Source: JADJSS01 sp046329815
GTDB taxonomy: Bacteria > Bacteroidota > Bacteroidia > Chitinophagales > JADIYW01
Assembly (NCBI GenBank): GCA_046329815.1
Contig: JAXLTY010000002.1
Coordinates: 496,001 to 560,000, forward strand
Direction of reading: 5' to 3'
Length of the DNA stretch: 64,000 bases
In this document: positions 8,847 through 16,458 of the stretch, piece by piece
Numbering within the stretch: the stretch's first letter is position 1
Layout: each line of letters opens with the position of its first letter
Notes under the pieces: model-generated
What the model was told of the DNA's origin: nothing
Seen by the model: the letters and a program-made list of their open reading frames with translations, nothing else
Databases searched by the model: none
Position numbers and translations under genes: made by a program

Positions 8847-9785
8847 ATGAGCGTAGTACAACTTCAACAACGACAAGCCGACCAACAATCTACTATTGTT
8901 ACAGGATTGATATTGGCAGCTTTGTTACTGATATTTTGGTTTATCAAAATGCACAATCCGGAAAAGCCGATTGAAGATGCTATTGATGGCGTAGTGATAG
9001 ATTTTGGCGATAATAAATATGGTTTAGGCGATGATAATTTAAAAGAAGCCGGTGGACAAAATTCAACGCCTGCTGCTGTACAACCAACACCATCACAACC
9101 AACACCACAAGTGACTCCAATTGCTTCAACGCCTGTTAAAACACCACCAAACAATCAGGTAATTGCTGAAGATCCAAATGCAGTTGCGATTGCACAACAG
9201 TTGAAAGAAGAAAAAATCCGTAAGCAAAAAGAATTGTTGGAACAACAAAAAATAGCAGAAGCCATAAAAGCAGCAGAAGCAAAACGTTTAGCGGAAGAAG
9301 CAGCAATCAAAGCGGCAAAAGATAAAGCACAGGCAGCTATCACCAAAGGTAAAAATGGTAATGGAAACGGCACTGGCAATGCAAATGGTAACGGTAATGG
9401 AAATGGTCAAGGCAACACTAAACCTGGTGGAAATCAAGGTGCACAATGGGGCACACCTGGCGGCGATCCTAACGGTACCGGTAATGGTAACAATGGAACC
9501 GGACCTGGTTCAGGAGAATTAAATGTAACTGGTAGAAAATGGCGCGATAGAAAACAACCGTTTAACAGCACAAACAAAGAAGGTAAAGTCGTTGTACAAA
9601 TTAAAGTCGATAAAGAAGGCAATATCGTTTATGCAAAAGGCGGTGCTGCAGGTTCTACAACTACCGATTCGTACTTGGTTAGCATTGCTGAACAGGCAGC
9701 TCGAGCTTCAAAATTAACAGCATCTTTTGCAACAGCTGAAGAACAGTTTGGTACTATTACCTATCGTTTTACCAATTCAGAATAA
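8847..9785 (+). CDS. TonB/TolA-like energy-transducer protein
   Basis: A 312-residue protein with one transmembrane helix (about 17-34), then a Pro/Thr/Gln-rich stretch, an Ala/Lys/Glu-rich helix (115-165), a Gly-Asn run (168-222, repeated NGNG units) and a C-terminal TonB-like domain (about 223-312, with GKVVVQIKVDKEGNI and ITYRFTNSE). This is the layout of TonB or TolA proteins, which span the periplasm and couple the proton-motive force to the outer membrane. ExbB and ExbD are not adjacent. The Gly-Asn run is low-complexity DNA (about 9350-9500) prone to length change. Confidence 0.75.
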   Translation: MSVVQLQQRQADQQSTIVTGLILAALLLIFWFIKMHNPEKPIEDAIDGVVIDFGDNKYGLGDDNLKEAGGQNSTPAAVQPTPSQPTPQVTPIASTPVKTPPNNQVIAEDPNAVAIAQQLKEEKIRKQKELLEQQKIAEAIKAAEAKRLAEEAAIKAAKDKAQAAITKGKNGNGNGTGNANGNGNGNGQGNTKPGGNQGAQWGTPGGDPNGTGNGNNGTGPGSGELNVTGRKWRDRKQPFNSTNKEGKVVVQIKVDKEGNIVYAKGGAAGSTTTDSYLVSIAEQAARASKLTASFATAEEQFGTITYRFTNSE

Positions 9786-9865
9786 AACGCTTAAACGTAT
9801 AAATCAAATCAAATTATTATTTTCTTAAGTAAAGCCAATTTGTACATTTTCAAATACAGAGTTTG

Positions 9866-9873
9866 TATTTTTG
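9866..9873 (+). promoter_or_regulatory. -7 box of pheT, predicts a leaderless mRNA
   Basis: TATTTTTG, a perfect TAnnTTTG, ends only 4 nt before the pheT ATG (9878). A TTTG lies upstream (9839-9842), but its 23-nt spacer is long. The predicted transcription start would fall at or next to the initiation codon. leuS has the same geometry. Confidence 0.45.
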
Positions 9874-9877
9874 TTGC

Positions 9878-12310
9878 ATGAAGATTTCTTTAAACTGGCT
9901 GAAACAATATATTGATTTTGATTTATCGAATGATGAACTCAACTATTTACTAACGGACATTGGCTTAGAAGTTGAAAGCATCGAAACTTTTGAATCTGTA
10001 AAAGGCGGTTTGAATGGTTTAGTGGTTGGTCATGTGCTCGAAAAAGAAAAACACGCTGATGCCGATAAATTATCGGTTTGCAAAGTAGATGTTGGCACAG
10101 AAATATTACAAATCGTATGCGGCGCTCCAAATGTAGCAACAGGTCAAAAAGTAATTGTTGCATTAGTTGGTACAAAATTATTTCCAACTGCAGGCGAACC
10201 ATTTGAAATTAAAAAAGCAAAAATTCGCGGTGTAGAATCTACTGGAATGATATGTGCAGAAGATGAGATCGGTATCGGAACTTCACACGATGGAATCAAA
10301 ATTTTAGACGAAAATGCAGTAGTTGGCTCTTCTGTTGCCAATTTTTTTGGTATTGAAAATGATACAATCATTGAAATTGGATTAACACCAAATCGATCTG
10401 ATGCATTTTCACACATCGGTGTCGCACGCGATTTGGCTGCAGCATTGAGTTTCCGAAATAAAACAGAAGTAAACGTGAAATTTCCGAATCTCAAATCTCA
10501 AACCTCAAATCTCAAATCCGACTTCATTGTTGAAGTAGAGAATAAAACCGCAGCGCCGAAATATTTTGGAATAATTATCAATAATATTAAAGTTGAAGAA
10601 TCACCGAAATGGCTGCAAAACCGTTTGAAAGCGATTGGTCAAAAATCGATCAATAATATTGTTGACATCACAAATTATGTATTACATGAATTCGGTCAGC
10701 CACTGCACGCGTTTGATTTGTCAACGATCCAAGGCAATAAGATCATTGTAAAAAACCTGCCGGCAAAAACAAAATTTACGGCTTTAGATAATTCAGTCAT
10801 CGAATTGCACGAAGAAGATTTAATGATTTGCGACGGCGAAAGCAATCCAATGTGTATCGCCGGTGTGTATGGTGGCTTGCATTCAGGCGTGAAAAATGAA
10901 ACCACAGCTATCTTTTTAGAATGTGCGTATTTCGATCCGAAAACCATTCGTAGAACTTCTACGCGTCATGGCTTGCGCACCGATGCAGCAACGCACTTCG
11001 AAAAAGGCATCGATCCGAATATTACTGAAACTGCTTTATTGCGTGCTGCACAGCTAATAGAAGAAGTTGCCGGCGGAAAAATTACATCTGAAATTTTCAA
11101 AATAGAAAATAAGATTTTTGAAGATTTTAAAGTGGATTTGGAAATTACAAATGTAAAGCGTTTAACTGGTGCAGACATTTCTTTGGATGATATTAAAAAG
11201 ATTTTGAGTTTGTTAGACATAAGAATTTCAAATGAAACTTCAACTGCTTTAAGTTTATTAGTGCCGCCATACAGAACTGATGTAACACGCGAAGCAGACA
11301 TCATCGAAGATATTTTGCGTATCTACGGTTTCAATAACGTGGCGATTCCGTCTAAATTAAATGCAAGTGTTAATTTCTCGAATGCGTTTGATGCGGACAA
11401 ATTATACAATAAAACTGCTGATCAATTGGTGAATTTTGGTTTCTATGAAATGATGAACAATTCATTATCGAAATCAAAATACCAGGAAAATCTGAAAAAT
11501 AAAAGTGCAGAAAATTGGGTGCGCTTGCTAAGTTCGATCAATACCGAATTAGATGTGATGCGTAACAATATGCTGTTTTCCGGTTTGGAAAGCGTGGCGC
11601 ACAACATCAATCACAAAAATTCCAATGTAAAATTATTTGAGTTCGGAAAAACGTATGAAAAGATCGATGCAAATAATTACTCGGAAAAGAATCATTTGGC
11701 TATTTTTATTTCCGGAAACAAATCATTGAGCAATTGGAATACACCAAACAGAAAATCAGACTTTTATCATATCAAATCTATCGTTGATTCTATTTTGAAT
11801 AAAATCGGAATTGAAACATTTGACGCATTTGATAATGAACTGTCAGAATTTTTTGATTATTCGTTAGTTTATAAAAAAGGTGAGAAGCAACTCGCTGAAT
11901 TCGGAAAAGTAAATACAAAATTCACTAAGCTGTTCGACATCAAGCAGGAACTGTTTTTTGCAGACATCAATTGGGATTTAGTGATTGCGCAAGCAAGAAA
12001 AGTGAAAACCAATTACAAAGAAATCGGTAAGTTTCCGTCAGTAAAACGCGATTTAGCATTGTTATTAGATAAAAGTGCAAAATTTGATGCAGTAAAATCC
12101 ATCGCAACTAAATTTGGAAAGAAAATTTTGCGTAATATTGAGTTGTTCGATATTTACGAAGACGAAAAGATAGGAAAAGACAAAAAATCCTATGCTGTTA
12201 GTTTTACGTTTAAAGATGATACAAAAACACTTCAAGATGCTGATATTGATAGTGTTATGAATAAATTAATGGAAGAATATACTAAACAACTCAACGCAGA
12301 AATTAGATAG
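9878..12310 (+). CDS. pheT: phenylalanine--tRNA ligase beta subunit
   Basis: An 810-residue beta chain of the heterotetrameric PheRS. The N-terminus MKISLNWLKQYIDFD is the family hallmark. It continues with a tRNA-binding OB domain (about 40-150, ILQIVCGAPNVATGQKV), the B3/B4 editing region (DITNYVLHEFGQPLHAFD; RHGLRTDAATHFEKG), B5 (VPPYRTDVTREADIIEDILRIYG) and a C-terminal FDX-ACB anticodon-binding domain (FPSVKRDLALLLD). The ATG at 9878 is preferred over an upstream TTG at 9863 because it gives the family N-terminus. pheS is not adjacent. The next gene starts on the base after the stop, which supports an operon with zapA. Confidence 0.97.
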   Translation: MKISLNWLKQYIDFDLSNDELNYLLTDIGLEVESIETFESVKGGLNGLVVGHVLEKEKHADADKLSVCKVDVGTEILQIVCGAPNVATGQKVIVALVGTKLFPTAGEPFEIKKAKIRGVESTGMICAEDEIGIGTSHDGIKILDENAVVGSSVANFFGIENDTIIEIGLTPNRSDAFSHIGVARDLAAALSFRNKTEVNVKFPNLKSQTSNLKSDFIVEVENKTAAPKYFGIIINNIKVEESPKWLQNRLKAIGQKSINNIVDITNYVLHEFGQPLHAFDLSTIQGNKIIVKNLPAKTKFTALDNSVIELHEEDLMICDGESNPMCIAGVYGGLHSGVKNETTAIFLECAYFDPKTIRRTSTRHGLRTDAATHFEKGIDPNITETALLRAAQLIEEVAGGKITSEIFKIENKIFEDFKVDLEITNVKRLTGADISLDDIKKILSLLDIRISNETSTALSLLVPPYRTDVTREADIIEDILRIYGFNNVAIPSKLNASVNFSNAFDADKLYNKTADQLVNFGFYEMMNNSLSKSKYQENLKNKSAENWVRLLSSINTELDVMRNNMLFSGLESVAHNINHKNSNVKLFEFGKTYEKIDANNYSEKNHLAIFISGNKSLSNWNTPNRKSDFYHIKSIVDSILNKIGIETFDAFDNELSEFFDYSLVYKKGEKQLAEFGKVNTKFTKLFDIKQELFFADINWDLVIAQARKVKTNYKEIGKFPSVKRDLALLLDKSAKFDAVKSIATKFGKKILRNIELFDIYEDEKIGKDKKSYAVSFTFKDDTKTLQDADIDSVMNKLMEEYTKQLNAEIR
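10487..10518 (+). repeat. heptanucleotide tandem repeat inside pheT
   Basis: Four copies of the 7-mer AATCTCA (one with a T-to-C change) plus a partial fifth, encoding a Ser/Lys/Asn-rich linker between PheT domains. Because 7 is not a multiple of 3, gain or loss of one unit would shift the frame. Confidence 0.8.
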
Positions 12311-12601
12311 ATGGCGAAAATTGACGAAAAATGGGAACGGATTTTTAAGAAAATTCAGCTAATTTTAGAAAAAAATCAGAAATTAGAGGACGAGATTTCA
12401 GCGTTAAATCAAAAAAATGCTGATCTTTCAAATCAGATTATTCAATTAACTAAAGAAAAAGACAACTTAAAAGAACAAATACAACATATAAAAACAGCAA
12501 AAGAAGTACACTTATCTGAAAAAGAAAGAGCACAGACAAAGCAGCAGTTGAAAGAGTTTATGGTAGAAATTGATGACTGTTTGGCAAAATTGATACAATA
12601 A
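12311..12601 (+). CDS. small coiled-coil protein between pheT and zapA
   Basis: A 96-residue protein, almost entirely charged coiled coil (about 10-90; heptads in LILEKNQKLEDEISALNQ). It starts on the base after the pheT stop and ends 2 bases before zapA, so it is clearly co-transcribed. A short coiled-coil protein at this position recurs in Bacteroidota. In other bacteria ZapA works with coiled-coil ZapB, so a ZapB-like role in Z-ring bundling is an attractive inference, not an identification. Confidence 0.75.
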   Translation: MAKIDEKWERIFKKIQLILEKNQKLEDEISALNQKNADLSNQIIQLTKEKDNLKEQIQHIKTAKEVHLSEKERAQTKQQLKEFMVEIDDCLAKLIQ

Positions 12602-12603
12602 AA

Positions 12604-12900
12604 ATGGCAGAACAACTAAATATAAATTTACTCATCGCAGGCAGACCGTACAAATTAAAGGTATCGTCTGATGAAGAAGGATATGTTCGCCAGGCCGCAA
12701 AAGATATCAACGACAAGATCGCGGAATATCAGAAAACATTACTTACGCGCGATCGCCAGGATTTCCTGTCGATGATTGCTTTGCAGGCAACCGCCGATGT
12801 ATTGCAGAATAAAAATAAAGCCACCAACGCAAATATCGATTCCAAACTCGATGAACTCGAAGCCATTCTCGACAAACAACTCGGTTTGACGCTCTTCTAA
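12604..12900 (+). CDS. zapA: cell division protein ZapA
   Basis: A 98-residue FtsZ-associated protein. The N-terminal beta unit INLLIAGRPYKLKV is followed by EEGYVRQAAKDINDKIAEY and a long C-terminal helix, as in ZapA (PF05164). It bundles FtsZ filaments at the division site. Last gene of the pheT - coiled coil - zapA unit. The perfect UUCG hairpin 39 nt downstream may end that transcript. Confidence 0.88.
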   Translation: MAEQLNINLLIAGRPYKLKVSSDEEGYVRQAAKDINDKIAEYQKTLLTRDRQDFLSMIALQATADVLQNKNKATNANIDSKLDELEAILDKQLGLTLF

Positions 12901-12938
12901 CCAAAGTTATTCTATTGCTGTGTAAAAGATAGAAATTC

Positions 12939-12956
12939 CGCAAAATTCGTTTTGCG
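12939..12956 (+). terminator. UUCG-loop hairpin downstream of zapA
   Basis: Perfect 7-bp stem CGCAAAA/TTTTGCG closed by a TTCG tetraloop, followed by TATTTTCGCTTTT. The U-rich tail is broken by C and G, so it may be a weak terminator or part of the adjacent RNA structure. Confidence 0.5.
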
Positions 12957-12964
12957 TATTTTCG

Positions 12965-13049
12965 CTTTTAAAGGTCAGTACGGCTAGTCGTCTGTATCAA
13001 AAAAATATAAAAAAGTCAGATGTTTTAAACCATGCTGACCTTAACAAAG
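12965..13049 (+). ncRNA. candidate structured RNA (possibly 6S-like) between zapA and rny
   Basis: A rod-like fold can be drawn by eye. The outer CTTT/AAAG leads to a 13-pair stem AAGGTCAGTACGG / CCATGCTGACCTT (12 pairs, one mismatch), an internal bubble (5 and 7 nt), a 6-bp stem CGTCTG/CAGATG, and an A-rich 22-nt apical loop. A long stem, open bubble and terminal hairpin are the architecture of 6S RNA, and in enterobacteria ssrS lies next to zapA. I cannot confirm homology to any known family. A leader element of rny is the main alternative. Strand is inferred from the flanking genes. Confidence 0.4.
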
Positions 13050-13138
13050 GTTTCGTTCATTTTCCTTAAAAATGGCTTGAGAATTAGTTAACCAAACTCA
13101 AACATAAATAATATGATGAGTCTAAACAAACACACAAA

Positions 13139-14746
13139 ATGGATCCAATTATTATAACCGTTATTGCCGCAGTTGTTACGCTTGTTGTCGGTTTTCTTAT
13201 CGGGAAAATGATGTCAAAAGCAAATGTTGAAAAGCAACTGGCTGAAGCACAATTGATTGAAGAAAAAGCGAAAGCTGTTGAAGAAAACGCACGTAAAGAA
13301 GCAGAAATCATTCGTAAAGAAGCGTTTACTACTGCAGAATCTTTGAAAAAAGATAAAATGATGGAAGCGAAAGAGTTTTTCTTGAAACAAAAAGAAGAAC
13401 AAAATAAAGAGCTGGAGCAACGTAACCGCAAATTATTAGAATCAGAAAATCGTGCGAAACAAATTGAGCAGTCGTTAAAAGATAAATTGTCGAATGCAGG
13501 AAAGCAGGAAAAAGAAAATGAAGAACTGAAAAAACGCCTGACTGAACAAATTGAGATTGCTAATAAAAGACGAGACGATTTAGACAAAGCTGAAGCTGAA
13601 CACATTGCAAAATTAGAGCAGGTTGCTAAACTTTCAGCAGAAGAAGCAAAAGCGCAATTAGTAGAACAATTGAAAGGCAAAGCTAAAACCGATGCGATGG
13701 CGCACATCAAAATGGTAATGGACGAAGCTAAACTAAAAGCTAATAAAGAAGCAAAAAAAATTATCATTCAGTCTATTCAACGTACGTCAGCAGAAACCGC
13801 TATTGAAAACACGGTATCAGTTTTTAACTTGTCATCTGATGAACAAAAAGGACAGATCATCGGTCGTGAAGGCAGAAATATCCGTGCATTGGAAGCAGCA
13901 ACCGGTGTGGAAATCATCGTGGATGATACACCGGAAGCGATTATCATTTCCGGCTATGATGCATTCAAAAGAGAAATTGCGCGTCTTTCATTGCAGCGTT
14001 TGGTAGCAGATGGTCGTATCCATCCGGCGCGTATCGAAGAAGTGGTTGCAAAAACGGAAAAACAATTAGAGCAGCAAATCATGGAAATTGGGGAACGTAC
14101 TGTAATTGATTTAGGTATTCACGGTTTGCATCCTGAATTGATTCGTTTGGTAGGTAAAATGCGTTTCCGTTCTTCTTACGGTCAAAATTTGTTACAGCAC
14201 TCGCGCGAAGTAGCAAACCTTTGTGCCATCATGGCAAGCGAATTGGGTTTGAACGCAAAACAGGCAAAACGCGCAGGTTTATTACACGACATAGGTAAAG
14301 TTTCCGATGAAGATCCTGAGTTATCACATGCATTGTTAGGTGCAAAATTATGCGAAAAATATGGCGAAGCGCCGGTGATTGTAAACGCAGTAGGAGCACA
14401 CCACGACGAAATGGAAATGTTGTTTGTAATATCACCGATCATTCAGGCATGCGACTCTATTTCTGGTGCTCGTCCGGGCGCGCGCCGCGAAATGATGGAA
14501 AGCTATATGAAACGTATTGATGAGTTGGAAAAATTAGCTACTTCATATCAAGGTGTACAAAAAGCATACGCTATTCAGGCAGGTCGTGAGTTGCGTGTAT
14601 TGGTAGAAGCTGAAAAAGTAGATGATAAACAAGTAGAAGAAATGTCATTTAAAATTGCACAGCAAATACAAGATGAAATGACATATCCTGGACAAATAAA
14701 AGTAACCGTAATCCGCGAAACTCGTGGTGTTTCTGTGGCGAAATAA
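13139..14746 (+). CDS. rny: ribonuclease Y
   Basis: A 535-residue membrane-anchored endoribonuclease that starts mRNA decay. In order it has a transmembrane helix (about 4-22), a long coiled coil (30-215), a KH RNA-binding domain (IIGREGRNIRALEAATG, about 242-258) and an HD metal-dependent hydrolase domain with HDIGK (H383-D384). Length and order match RNase Y. A monocistronic leader is likely, since 238 bp with strong RNA structure separate it from zapA. The start gives the expected short extracytoplasmic N-terminus before the anchor. Confidence 0.95.
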   Translation: MDPIIITVIAAVVTLVVGFLIGKMMSKANVEKQLAEAQLIEEKAKAVEENARKEAEIIRKEAFTTAESLKKDKMMEAKEFFLKQKEEQNKELEQRNRKLLESENRAKQIEQSLKDKLSNAGKQEKENEELKKRLTEQIEIANKRRDDLDKAEAEHIAKLEQVAKLSAEEAKAQLVEQLKGKAKTDAMAHIKMVMDEAKLKANKEAKKIIIQSIQRTSAETAIENTVSVFNLSSDEQKGQIIGREGRNIRALEAATGVEIIVDDTPEAIIISGYDAFKREIARLSLQRLVADGRIHPARIEEVVAKTEKQLEQQIMEIGERTVIDLGIHGLHPELIRLVGKMRFRSSYGQNLLQHSREVANLCAIMASELGLNAKQAKRAGLLHDIGKVSDEDPELSHALLGAKLCEKYGEAPVIVNAVGAHHDEMEMLFVISPIIQACDSISGARPGARREMMESYMKRIDELEKLATSYQGVQKAYAIQAGRELRVLVEAEKVDDKQVEEMSFKIAQQIQDEMTYPGQIKVTVIRETRGVSVAK

Positions 14747-14760
14747 TTTATACGTTTCCG

Positions 14761-14787
14761 CGTTCATTGCTGGAACGAAGTAATCTC
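14761..14787. repeat. degenerate REP-like element, copy A
   Basis: CGTTCATTGCTGGAACGAAG followed by TAATCTC. It resembles the intergenic repeat CGTCATTGCGAGGAACGAAG + CAATCT seen in many bacterial genomes. Copy B lies at 15209-15234, so the two flank the small gene at 14806-15195. Confidence 0.6.
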
Positions 14788-14805
14788 AATAAATAAAAAA
14801 TAACA

Positions 14806-15195
14806 ATGAAAAAAATCAGTTTAATTCTTGCTCTATTATGCACAACTATTATTGGCTTCAGCCAGGAAATTGACATTAAAAAAGGCATCGTTTTTATAGA
14901 TGGAAAAGAATGCCTGAAAGTTAATTCCGATCCGAACAATGTTGCTTTTTCAGACTTGCAAGGCAATGAGATCATCTTTCTTAAATTTATACACGATAGC
15001 AAGTATGCTAGTTTGTATGTTAAGGTGACTTTTTTGGATCAGAAAATTTCCTTTACATCTAAATCGTACATTTTTACTAAAAAATTGTTGATTAAAAAAT
15101 TACTCGAAGATGGCACATTAACTGATTGCAAAATAGTTTCTGAAAAAGCAGAACGCTTCGTTTTAAAATACGATGAAGCAGTCGATAAAGATTAA
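14806..15195 (+). CDS. small secreted protein, unknown
   Basis: A 129-residue protein with a clear signal peptide (ending IIGFSQ, residue 21). The mature part opens with DIKKGIVFIDGKECLKVN and carries alternating beta strands (EIIFLKFIH, YASLYVKVTFLD). The remaining sequence suggests a small periplasmic beta protein. I do not recognise a family. It sits between rny and a CDF exporter, flanked on both sides by degenerate copies of one intergenic repeat, and a terminator follows. Confidence 0.6.
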   Translation: MKKISLILALLCTTIIGFSQEIDIKKGIVFIDGKECLKVNSDPNNVAFSDLQGNEIIFLKFIHDSKYASLYVKVTFLDQKISFTSKSYIFTKKLLIKKLLEDGTLTDCKIVSEKAERFVLKYDEAVDKD

Positions 15196-15208
15196 GAGTT
15201 GCGAAACT

Positions 15209-15234
15209 CGTCCTTGCGAGGCACGAAGCTATCT
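15209..15234. repeat. degenerate REP-like element, copy B
   Basis: CGTCCTTGCGAGGCACGAAG followed by CTATCT, closer than copy A to the widespread CGTCATTGCGAGG-type repeat. A small GAGTT-GCGA-AACTC hairpin (15196-15209) abuts it and a terminator follows. Confidence 0.65.
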
Positions 15235-15245
15235 TTAAAAAAAAG

Positions 15246-15269
15246 CGCATCAAATGGATGCGTTTTTTT
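15246..15269 (+). terminator. rho-independent terminator
   Basis: Stem CGCATC/GATGCG with a 5-nt loop followed by seven T. The A-run before the stem could extend the pairing. Ends the rny/small-protein transcript. Confidence 0.8.
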
Positions 15270-15388
15270 GTATGCGAAATATAAAAAACTGTTTACTAGA
15301 GAATTTCTTTTATCCTGTTATACTTTTGATTAAACTATTAACTATCACATTCATTGCTTATTTTTGAATTGGAAACGTAAATAACTAT

Positions 15389-16378
15389 ATGTCTGTTGCC
15401 AAGCAAAATTTAGAAGTACAAAAAAAACTCACAGCAGTTATTGTTGTCTTGTTTATTATAAAACTTGTCGCGTGGTATCTTACCAATTCCGTAGCTATAT
15501 TAACAGACGCACTCGAATACACGATCAATGTGATTGCAGGTCTTATCGGACTTTACAGCTTATACCTTTCTTCCAAACCACGCGATCAAGATCATCCTTA
15601 TGGTCATGGTCGCGTTGAATTTATTTCTGCAGCAGTAGAAGGAACTTTGATGATTGTTTCTGCTTTTATTATTATTTACGAAGCGATTAATAACCTGAAG
15701 CATCCGCATACTATTGAAAAATTAGACTTCGGTATTTTGTTGGTATTGCTTACCGCAGTTATTAATTATGCAGTCGGTTTATATGCAGTCAAACGCGGCT
15801 CGCAAAATAATTCATTGCCGTTGATGGCAGCAGGAAAACATATGCAGTCGGATACATTTGCTACGGTAGGCATTTTGATAGGATTGTCATTGATTTATCT
15901 TTTTCATATTGCTTGGATAGATAGTGCAGTTGCGCTGATATTTGCATTCATTATCATTATTGCAGGATATAAAATACTACGCCAGTCTGTTGCAGGAATT
16001 ATGGATGAAACGGATAATGAATTATTAGAGAAAGTAATTAAGGTTCTAAATGAAAACAGGAAGCAAAACTGGATTGATCTGCATAATCTGCGTATTATTA
16101 AATATGGTTCTATTTTGCACCTGGATTGCCACATTACGATACCTTGGTATTTAAATATCCATGAAGGACATGACGAAGTAAAAGCACTGGAAGATTTGGT
16201 GCGCCAGCACTTTGGTGATTCGGTAGAATTGTTTGTGCACACCGACGGTTGCCTTGATTTTTCCTGTAAGATTTGTACTAAAACCGATTGTGACAAGCGG
16301 CAACATGATTTCATAAAAAAGATAGAATGGAATGTCGAAAACATTTCATCTAACACGAAACACAAAGCTGAATTATAA
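15389..16378 (+). CDS. cation diffusion facilitator (CDF) metal exporter
   Basis: A 329-residue inner-membrane antiporter that exports divalent metals such as zinc or iron. Six helices are visible. The first metal site lies in LTDALEYTINV (helix 2, where many relatives have DxxxD or HxxxD), the second in HMQSDTFATVG (HxxxD, helix 5), and the DQDHPYGHGRVE loop between helices 2 and 3 is diagnostic. The C-terminal cytoplasmic domain ends with a cysteine-rich segment DFSCKICTKTDCDKR, a likely extra metal ligand set. The metal cannot be deduced. Preceded by the terminator at 15246-15269; no operon partner. Confidence 0.88.
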   Translation: MSVAKQNLEVQKKLTAVIVVLFIIKLVAWYLTNSVAILTDALEYTINVIAGLIGLYSLYLSSKPRDQDHPYGHGRVEFISAAVEGTLMIVSAFIIIYEAINNLKHPHTIEKLDFGILLVLLTAVINYAVGLYAVKRGSQNNSLPLMAAGKHMQSDTFATVGILIGLSLIYLFHIAWIDSAVALIFAFIIIIAGYKILRQSVAGIMDETDNELLEKVIKVLNENRKQNWIDLHNLRIIKYGSILHLDCHITIPWYLNIHEGHDEVKALEDLVRQHFGDSVELFVHTDGCLDFSCKICTKTDCDKRQHDFIKKIEWNVENISSNTKHKAEL

Positions 16379-16446
16379 ATTTTTGCGTAATAAAAATACT
16401 AACAAAACCATAAAATCTGATTTTTTAGTATTGTTAATACAACGCT

Positions 16447-16454
16447 TATTTTTA
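16447..16454 (+). promoter_or_regulatory. -7 box of leuS, predicts a leaderless mRNA
   Basis: TATTTTTA ends 4 nt before the leuS ATG (16459), exactly the spacing at pheT. No clear -33 element was found. Confidence 0.4.
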
Positions 16455-16458
16455 CAAC

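Noticed and set aside
13084..13767. Long antisense frame (227 codons) over the rny coiled coil
   Set aside because: Rich in Ser, Phe and Cys because it is the reverse complement of Lys/Glu/Ala codons; no start context and no homology features.
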